A DNA stretch of 64,000 nt. It comes from Cephalopachus bancanus. Lineage: Eukaryota; Chordata; Mammalia; Primates; Tarsiidae. The notes beneath the pieces are model-generated. The model made no database searches. It saw only the letters and a list, made by a program, of their open reading frames with translations, and had not been told where the DNA came from. The DNA lies in the NCBI GenBank assembly GCA_027257055.1, contig JAPVLO010000054.1, positions 496,001 through 560,000 of the forward strand, read 5' to 3'. The translations under genes and the position numbers were made by a program. This document shows positions 56,080-64,000 of this stretch, in pieces; positions within the stretch are counted from its first letter, which is position 1, and each line of letters starts with the position of its first letter.

Positions 56080-56450
56080 AATTCCACCTCTAAGAATTCA
56101 TCCTAAAGTTATACACCTCTGACATTATGAACATATATGCAGAAAGTTATTCATTATAGAATTGATTGTAACTACCAAAGTATTAGAGACAATCTAAATG
56201 CCTACACCTAGGAAAAAATATGATAATTCCAAAATTAGTGTTCTAGGCAACTGTAAAAAAGAATGAAGCAGATCTTTATAAACTTTGTGGCATGATTTCC
56301 ATGTTGTATTTTTAAATGAATAAAACAAAATATAATAAATTGCTCATATTGTTCTACTTTTATTGTGAAAAAAAGAACTAAAAATACAAATAAAGATGCA
56401 AGTATCTGTTCATCTAAGTAAAAATAAATGCTGGCAGAATAAGTCAATGA
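56080..56450 (+). mobile_element. Old L1 ORF2 3' fragment
   Basis: CCACCTCTAAGAATTCATCC, TATTCATTATAGAATTGATT, GAGACAATCTAAATGCCTAC, GTAAAAAAGAATGAAGCAGA follow the end of an old L1 (L1ME/MC-like) ORF2. Confidence 0.75.
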
Positions 56451-57559
56451 ACAGAAGATTGGTCAACTACAGGGCATGGCTGTGATGTGTGAAAAAAAGA
56501 AATGGAGAGAGGAGATGAATATTCTAAATATACTTTATGATATAGTACTGACTTTTGAAATTATGATAGCGTTTCACATACTTTAAGTCAATACATAAAA
56601 TCAATAAAGACAGGGAGGAAATTCAAAATTAAATGCAAATGAATATAACTAGATGCTACTTGTAGTATGAGGGAAATTTGAAGCTATTTTTGGCCTACAT
56701 GTCCTTAGGCTACAAATAAAAATAATTCTAATCAAATATTAAACTTTAATTAGTGAGTTTTTTTCTTAGAGGCATATATTAGCAATTCTAAAACTACTTT
56801 TATGTATTTCAAGATTAAGGAATAAAAGTATTATGGATAATAAGAGCCAACTTTCTCCTATCAGAGTTACAAATATGGGAGACAGGCAGATAAAATATAT
56901 TCTACCTTGTTGGATTGGACTGATAGATGTCAGTGTGAACTCCTGGGGTTGCATATATATGTTGTAGATAGAAAGATAGATAGATATATAGATAATAATG
57001 CGTGTGTATATCTTCATATGTGTGTGTATGTGTGTTACGTTTTCCAGGTCAGAGAGAAACTTCTTTGCAATACTTGTTTGCATAGCATGCTTTCTAAATA
57101 CCAATCTCTTCTAAAAAAAACCAAGGCTCCTTAGAGAAATTATTGATTTCAAGTCTGGAGCTATAAGGATAAGCCAAAATAGAAATATCTTGATGTTCCA
57201 AAAAGTTAAAAAGTGCTCAATAAATGATGAACACATATCAAAAAACATTGAAGACGGTGTAAAGAGACTCTAAATAATCTTGGAATGAATAATGATATTA
57301 TGTTATTTTAGTCTGTTAAATAAACTAATATTCCATAGCAAACAAATAAAAATAGTCTTAATTGCAATAGAAAATTGATCAATATATGTAGAAGAAATTG
57401 TGCAATTAAAAAACCATCATTTGGTAACTGCCATAATAATTGATTCAGGCAAAAATCATCAGTAAATTTTGAAACTAGTGAGTGAAAGTTTGAGAAATAA
57501 TAGAATTCTTATATAATTTCAAAGTACCTTCCATAATATTTATTAATTAGGAAATATTT
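56451..57559. other. Unassigned, with a GATA repeat
   Basis: An imperfect (GATA)n tract at 56967-56997. Nothing else is recognised. Confidence 0.5.
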
Positions 57560-58290
57560 ATTAAGTAGGAAGTATAAAGAGTCACTTCAGATTGGAGAAA
57601 TCTGGTAGACACCCTTTGGCCAAATTATCAAAATTGCAAGTAATTGTGTTCATTAACAGCATGTGCCCTTGACATCATGCATTGAGAATACTCATCATCA
57701 CTTCCATAATATTCAGGACAAAAGTGATTATCCTGAACTTGACAAAAAAATATCAGATAAATCTAATTAGAGGAACAGTCTTCAAAAATATTAAAAATAA
57801 AAGAGTTCAAGATTAAATGTGACTAAGAATACATGACACCTGAATGCAACACATGACCTTAGATGACATAATATAGACAACTAGGAAATTGTACATACAG
57901 TCTGGATATTAGATTAGAGGTCCGCAAACATAACTCCTGAGTCAAGCTATTCTACTGCTTGTTTTTGAAAATAAATTTATATTGAACACACTCATGCCTT
58001 TTATTTACATAATTTTTCTAGTTGCTTTTGCACTAAAATAGCAGAATTGAGTAGTTGCAACAAAGACCGTATGGTTTGCAAAACTTAAAATGGTTAGTTT
58101 CTGACTATTAACAGAATAAGTTTACCACCCCAGGAGTAGATAATGGTATTAAATCAATGTTAAGGTCTTTATTTGGTCATTGTACCAATTGTATAAAATA
58201 ATTTATTGCTCATAGAAAACATATACTAAACATTTGGGTAGGGTAAAGGAATATCCTACCTGCAAATTACTCATTAATGTTCACAAAAAT
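57560..58290 (+). mobile_element. Old L1 3' UTR, split by a hAT-like element
   Basis: AGAGGAACAGTCTTCAAAAA, GTGACTAAGAATACATGACA, CTGAATGCAACACATGACCT, then after the inserted element TTATTTGGTCATTGTACCAA and CATTTGGGTAGGGTAAAGGA: the order of an old L1 3' UTR ('ctaaatgcaatgtg ... attgtaccatggtta ... gctgggtgaaggg'). Confidence 0.6.
57917..58135 (-). mobile_element. Non-autonomous hAT-like element
   Basis: The reverse complement of the 35873-36072 family: GAGGTCCGCAAACATAACTC, TGCTTGTTTTTGAAAATAAA, GCAGAATTGAGTAGTTGCAA, AGACCGTATGGTTTGCAAAA. It interrupts an old L1 3' UTR. Confidence 0.75.
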
Positions 58291-59234
58291 CACATATATA
58301 TTTATATATAATTATGTATAACAATATAGAAAAATATTTTATATATGTATTTATCTATAGATAGATTAGATGGCAGTTATCAAAAGAGTGATAGAGAAAG
58401 AAGGATGAATATGAGTCGGTAGTAGAAATTAAAATTAAATGTTAATATTTGTTGAATTTAGAACAAGGGAATCTAAGAATTCTTTACACTTTTTTCCATA
58501 TTTTTCATAATTTTATTTTTCTAAAACTATGTCAAAATATTAACCAAGGAAAGTAAAGTTGAAACTGAGGGCTAACCTGTTTAATTCCACCAAATATAAC
58601 CTGCCAGTTACTTTTAATCACTTCCTTCTAGTTAATCTTAAAACCAATATAACTAAAAGTCACACCCTCTAGATTCTTCAAAGATAACATCACTGATATA
58701 TAGGTCACCATGGTAACTTTGCTTAAAGTTTTTTTCTGAAAATAGGCGACAACTCTTGTCCAGTTCAACCCAGTTGAGACCACTCACCCTTCAACTGGGC
58801 CTGAACAAATGCTCAAGAGTTGGCCATCTGATGTCAGAGGACCAAAAACTGACCAAAAACTCCTCTCTCAGATCATGCTAACACTGCCATCCTCATAACA
58901 TGCATCCTATGAAGGCCATGAAGCTTGATAATGCATGCCCAGAGCTGTACTCTAGGCTCTAGGCCCATCTCTGAATTTTTATACACTCATTAATGTCTCT
59001 GCTAAACAAAGGAACTCGATTGTGGAGTCATTCTTCAACATAAAATTACAGGATTGCATTATTTTTATTCTAAGTAGATAGCTAGTATACATTTTAGTTA
59101 TAAACAAATTATTATTGTAAATAATTTTATTCAGAAAAAGCTCTGGAACGTATGAAATAACTCAGGGCTCATCTTGAAATACTGGACATTAGAGGTACCA
59201 GTAGAACTATTTTAGCCTACTATAAATATATATA
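58291..59234. other. Unassigned
   Basis: TA-rich simple sequence at 58291-58345. 58740-58990 is GC-richer and may be an undated repeat (CAGTTCAACCCAGTTGAGAC), not identified. Confidence 0.45.
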
Positions 59235-59424
59235 ATTATGTTTAAGAGCCTGGAATCTAGAGCCAGACTACCTTCATTTGTATTTGACTTCACTAGGTCA
59301 GTGAGTGATCCTAGAAAAACTACATCAGTGTTCTGTGCCTTCCTTTCCTCCTCTGTTAAATGGATGACAACTGCATAATTGGTCACATCTGTGACTATTA
59401 TAGCAGTTTTGTGGTAATAAAACC
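59235..59424 (+). mobile_element. MIR
   Basis: AGAGCCTGGAATCTAGAGCC, CACTAGGTCAGTGAGTGATC, CCTCCTCTGTTAAATGGATG follow the MIR order well. Confidence 0.85.
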
Positions 59425-59950
59425 TGAAGGCAAACAAAATGCCTATTGATAAGCAACTAAATAACTAAATGATATTCCATGAAAACTATGGAATATTATG
59501 CAGCTATTACATGAATCACATAGATTTTTGTTTACTAACTTTATTTTATTTTATTTTTTGAGTTGGAGTCTCACTCTGTCATCCAGACTAGAGTGCAGTG
59601 GCCGCTCCCGGCCACCGCAGCCTTGACCTGTTGGGTTCCAGCGATCCTTCCACCTCAACCTTCCAAGTAGCTGGAACTACAGGTGTGCCCCACCATGGCG
59701 GCTGATTTTTTGATTTATTGTAGACATGAGGTCTCCCTGCCCAGACGGGTCTCAAACCCGCGGGCTCAGGCAATCCACTCACCTCAGCCTCCCAAAGGCG
59801 TGGGATTACAGGCTGAGCCACTGAGCCCGGCTTATTTACTAATTTTAAAAAGATATGATTAAATAACAATTTGTAAAGATGTCCATTTGTATATATTTGT
59901 AATTTTTTTTAAAAATCTGAATAATAGAACATTTTCATTACTTAACACTG
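59425..59950 (+). mobile_element. Old L1 ORF2 3' fragment, split by Alu
   Basis: AAGCAACTAAATAACTAAAT, TATGGAATATTATGCAGCTA and TACATGAATCACATAGAT before the Alu, and AAAGATATGATTAAATAACA with GTAAAGATGTCC after it, resemble the end of an old L1. Confidence 0.65.
59544..59832 (-). mobile_element. Alu
   Basis: A TTTTA-repeat tail, then AGTTGGAGTCTCACTCTGTC to AGCCACTGAGCCCGGC. Target duplication TTTACTAACTTTA (59531-59543) and TTTACTAATTTTA (59834-59846). Right-arm CpGs are mostly kept. Confidence 0.96.
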
Positions 59951-62900
59951 AGGAATTGGAAAGAAAGGCTTTTACTTTTAATTTTGTACTTTTTTCATAT
60001 TCTTAGATTTTTCTAACTGCATAATATAGCATTATTGTTTAAGTGAACAAGGCAGTAAAATTATGGGTAATTTTAATTTTATTTATAGTTTACTATATAA
60101 AAAAAGCCAATACGTGCTCTAGTAATATGAGAGGGAATAAATTATTAATAGCATTGATGCCAAGAATTGGCTATAAATTGAGATATGTGCTTGTGATTTT
60201 TGACTTTCATGTGAATGAATGGAGATGAATATAATTATATTAACAGGAAAAGTGAACAAATTAGCAAACCCATATGGATACAAAGAGCAAAATATTTTGT
60301 AGAGTGGTTGGAACAGAATCAATGTTCTACATGTTGTAACTTGTTATTTTTCTCATTGATTTATTGTTATTGTTGATAGTAAATTATAGTGCACACTAAT
60401 TTTTTTCAATATGGGTAAGTAGGGCACAGTATTGGACAAGTATGAGAAAATAACCTCACATTTTACATGTTAAAGATTTCAGGAAGGAAGATTTTAAAAA
60501 TATTTTTAAAGAAAATGCCGGATGACTGACTGTTCCTCTGGATAAAAGGAATTGTGTGTGTGATTTATTCTTCTCCTGTGTAGATTAAGATAGTATGGCT
60601 GTTCCTTGAAATCTCTAAGAACATTCTGGAACCTGAGACCAGAGGTAATCGGGTTCTAATTATCTTGAAAAAAGACTGATTTTTATTCATCTTTCTAAGG
60701 AAAACCCAGGACTTTAAAATATGCAGAGACAAATATTATAGTAAAACCATGCATTCCCTCTAGTATGCTGCCTTGATTACTTTGAGAGAACTCAGTAATC
60801 AACAGAGACAAGACTAAGGCAGGATTTTAGAATAGACATGCCTTAAGGGGATTAACTGGAGATTCAGCCATGTTCCAGAATTAAGATCTTCAGTAGAAAA
60901 CGGACTGTGCAGTAGCAGGTGGGTATGCTAATAGACTGACTTTGTTTTAATTATTGGCATTTCCCTGTAAAATAATTGCATATGTTGTTTACTCGATGCT
61001 TTTTAAAGGAACATAAATGTTTTGTAATCTCCTTTCTTCCCAAACTATTCTCTAAAAAGCTTTTAAAACTTTAGTTTTCATTGTGAGGAAAAAACAAAAT
61101 AAATTATAAGCTTATGACCCAGTTTTGTTTCCTATAAAAATATTCCATACAGAGATTCAAATAAGCTTGATCACAGCCTCATATACAGCATTTACTTTGG
61201 GTTTAAAAATTTTTTAGGACTTTTTATTTTGCAGAATTAAGCCTTAAAATGTATTGCACAGGCAAATATTTGGAGATATACACAAATGAGCGTTTCTTGA
61301 AAGAAACTTCTACAGCTACCATTAGCTCTCATAAATACTGCATGGAACAGTGAGGGAGAATGTGTACTGAAACTGAATGAAGTGTTGCCTTTTAGAATAA
61401 GTAGTATTCTATTTAATTTAAACATCTCACGTGGTAACATCCAAATTGGAAACACTTTTGGAAAAGATTCTTCAGGATTTACTGGAGAATTTACAGGAAG
61501 TGATTTGAACTCAAGATGGCCTATATGTTTGTCAAGCTCATGAAAACTTTTGCTACAGGAGAGAAGTGACTTGATTTTCTTGTTTTTAAAAAATAAATCT
61601 CAACTAATAGAGTTTTGTAAAATAGTTCCATAAAGTTGTGCTTCTCTTAGAGACTACGTGCTAGAGGATCAGTTGATGGGATTTTTCTAAAAAGATCTCT
61701 CCTCTAGATTACAATATTTTATATTTTATTTTGATATGTTCAACTTCTAAGGATTCTGTATTTCAAGGCTTTGATTTTTGTCTTCTGTAATAGGGTAATG
61801 GAATCACAGAAGCCAACTCAGTATACTCATGTTACAGCATAGAAATTATAATGAAAAAAGAAAACTGCTTTAATTTAACTAGGAGGTTGAACAGAGAGAT
61901 TGTCTATATTATGTGCCTCCATTAATTGTACAACATCTTATCAAAAATATATAGCAGCTCAAAACCAAAAACATAGGTTTGAAACAAGGTGCCACTGATT
62001 TAAAAATAATAATAATATTGGGGAAACTCTGCCGACCTCATGGGAAGGCAGAATGTTTCACTGAATTTTGGGGGGAAACGCCATAACTGGCTAGAACACT
62101 ATATCTTTCTATTAATAAAGAAGAGCACCTTACTCTGTTAAAATCAGATATTCAGAGGACACAACCTTACAACTACCAAGCAGATATTAATTCCAAATAT
62201 ACTTTAAATGTATGTGCCAACACTAGTCATAAACTTACTTCTGTGTTCTAAGAAAGAGTCTATTGGCTTCTCAAAAAATGAATTAAAAGCACAGTTTATA
62301 TAATAACAGAGTTGCCCAGGTGGCCTAGACAAGTCATGAGGAAAAATTTTATAGCAACAACAAAAAAATTGTGATTGGGTGTTTTCTCCAACTGGATTTC
62401 CTACATTGTATAGTCACACATGTCTTTTATGATCAAGCATAAAGTATTCTTTACAGTTTAGAATCAATTGTCAGTAATTAAAGCAGAGCATAAAATCACT
62501 ATCTAAAAGGGTCTTTGTCAGCTGCTAAAGTACTATTTCAGGGAAGGGATGACATACATATCAGATTAAAAATTTACTGCTACTAAGCCATACTGAAACA
62601 TAGCAATGTCTGCCATTGCATAAAGAACTCTTACTTTTTATGGAATGAAGAAGCTTTTTACTCTAGCACCAATATAGTGTTGATTAAATGTATCTAATGT
62701 ATTTAATACATGAAACCCTAAAGGTATGCAAAAGTGATGCCAAATTTTAAATTCATAGGAACGGGTCTATAATGAATGCAAGAAATTATGTAATAGAGTA
62801 TTTGACTTCTAATAAAACTTTCCATCTTTAAGTGACTGCATATTAAATGAAATAATAAACTGCTCAATAAAGTAAGATGTGTTAGATTCAATATATTGAA

Positions 62901-64000
62901 AAAACATTTGAAAATATAAACGTATTTGATTGATTCAGATGTTTGATAAAGAGACTTCACAATGCTTTATGGACACAGCTCTCAAGGACACTCTAGAGAC
63001 CTGGCCGTCTATGTTTAATGAGACCTTAGTAAAATATATGTATCTCACTTTTAACGAGTCAAAACTAAAAAAAAACAACAACAAAAAAGAAAGAATCAAA
63101 ATTTTAAAATTGCCTTTAGTTATTGTCTTTAATGTTTGTGAACTGCTTGCAATGTAGAAAGATCAAGATTATTCAAACTTTTACCACCTATTTTGATAAA
63201 ATGCCTTTCTCCAAGGAAGTAAGGGCGAAATTAAGCGACTATTTACATAGAGAAACTACTTTACTTGTATCTTCAATAATTTACTTGACGGAAAGTAGAA
63301 ACCATGAATTAATCACTTTCCCTCCTTTGTATCTGGCATAGTAGATGATACAAATGTTTCCAACAATTTATATAAAAACTTCAACAAAGTATAAGATTTT
63401 AAGTATTTTTTAGACTTAAAATTATTAAGTATTAATAAATTATGAATTTTTAATACAGTAAAGTATTTCTTATAGTACATGTGAAAATATCAAGAGAAAT
63501 TGTTCATTATATTTAACTACCACAGATAACATATAGATGTATGTATGATTATAAATTTTGTGGTTTTATAATTTTAGAAAGAAAAAATAACATTGAATTG
63601 AGTCCTCCTAAGAGGAATAAATTGAGAATGTGAAAATTACCTAGTAAATCGAGACTGTAGGTAGGAAACCTTGATAATTGAAACTGGAATTTAAGTTTAA
63701 TATATGCCTTTTTTATCAGACATGCTGAAGCATATCCAGAAGATGTGGTTTATGTTGTCAATAACGAAGTGTCAAGACTAAGCTTTTTCTGGTGCATAAT
63801 AGATATTGAAAGTATTTTTACATAACCAAAATCTGGTGTCAAAATAAGCTTACATAATACTTTAAGTAATATTTGATTTGACTTACTCATATATAACTCA
63901 GTGAGTTATACTACCTGTTAGTCTAATTAAATAGAGTCCTGCTGTGTTCTGTTCTCATAAGAAATCATGAAAAAGAATTAATGTGGCTGTGCATGGTCAT
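59951..64000. other. Unassigned AT-rich non-coding DNA
   Basis: I see no gene, RNA, Alu, L1 or LTR that I can support in these 4 kb. Open frames are short (under 85 codons), lysine/asparagine- or leucine-rich by composition and overlap on both strands. An AAC-rich patch lies at 63069-63090. Confidence 0.55.

Noticed and set aside
1..64000. CRISPR arrays, operons or a bacterial-type defence system
   Set aside because: Repeat content, base composition and the retroelement families are those of a primate nuclear genome. No regularly spaced short direct repeats with unique spacers were seen.

Overview
This is a mammalian, almost certainly primate, stretch of non-coding DNA. I see no host exon, no RNA gene and no bacterial-style operon. 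Every recognisable coding signal belongs to a retrotransposon or an endogenous retrovirus (ERV), and all are broken. Dimeric 7SL-derived Alu elements point to a primate. Their shared diagnostic changes (GGCTCAGCCTG near the A box, the string CAATAAATCAAAAAATCAG between arms, an end ACTCCAACTC before the A tail) are not those of ape or Old World monkey subfamilies as I know them. I lean towards tarsier or another early-branching primate, which is inference.

Layout. 1-11750 is a nest of minus-strand L1 elements: a fragment of one L1 5' end, relics of old L1s, and a near full-length L1 (3071-10556) inserted into an old L1 that resumes at 10557. Alus are inserted into both. 13780-16335 holds an L2 end, a hAT element with a clear 8-bp target duplication, a truncated L1 and a MIR. 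16912-22543 is a minus-strand provirus with two LTRs, a gag-like coiled-coil remnant, RT, RNase H, half a dUTPase and an env-like glycoprotein region. Its pol resembles ERV-L, a group usually without env, which makes it the most interesting object here. 24431-37600 carries an Alu, a truncated L1, a MaLR LTR, L2/MIR relics, a hAT-like element and a perfect 22-bp-arm hairpin (34831-34878). 39588-40925 is an Alu split by a 1040-bp solo LTR with an exact 6-bp target duplication and an internal tandem duplication. 41545-59950 has more MaLR LTRs, Alus, old L1 and L2 pieces, a Tigger-type element with TA flanks, and a local duplication (50363-50745 and 52940-53312). 59950-64000 has nothing I can name.

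Nothing here works as a pathway. What the window records is insertion order: young L1 into old L1, Alu into L1, solo LTR into Alu, and Alu and a hAT-like element each into old L1 DNA. Boundaries of old repeats are estimates by eye, and family names for old elements are recalled consensus resemblance, not search results.
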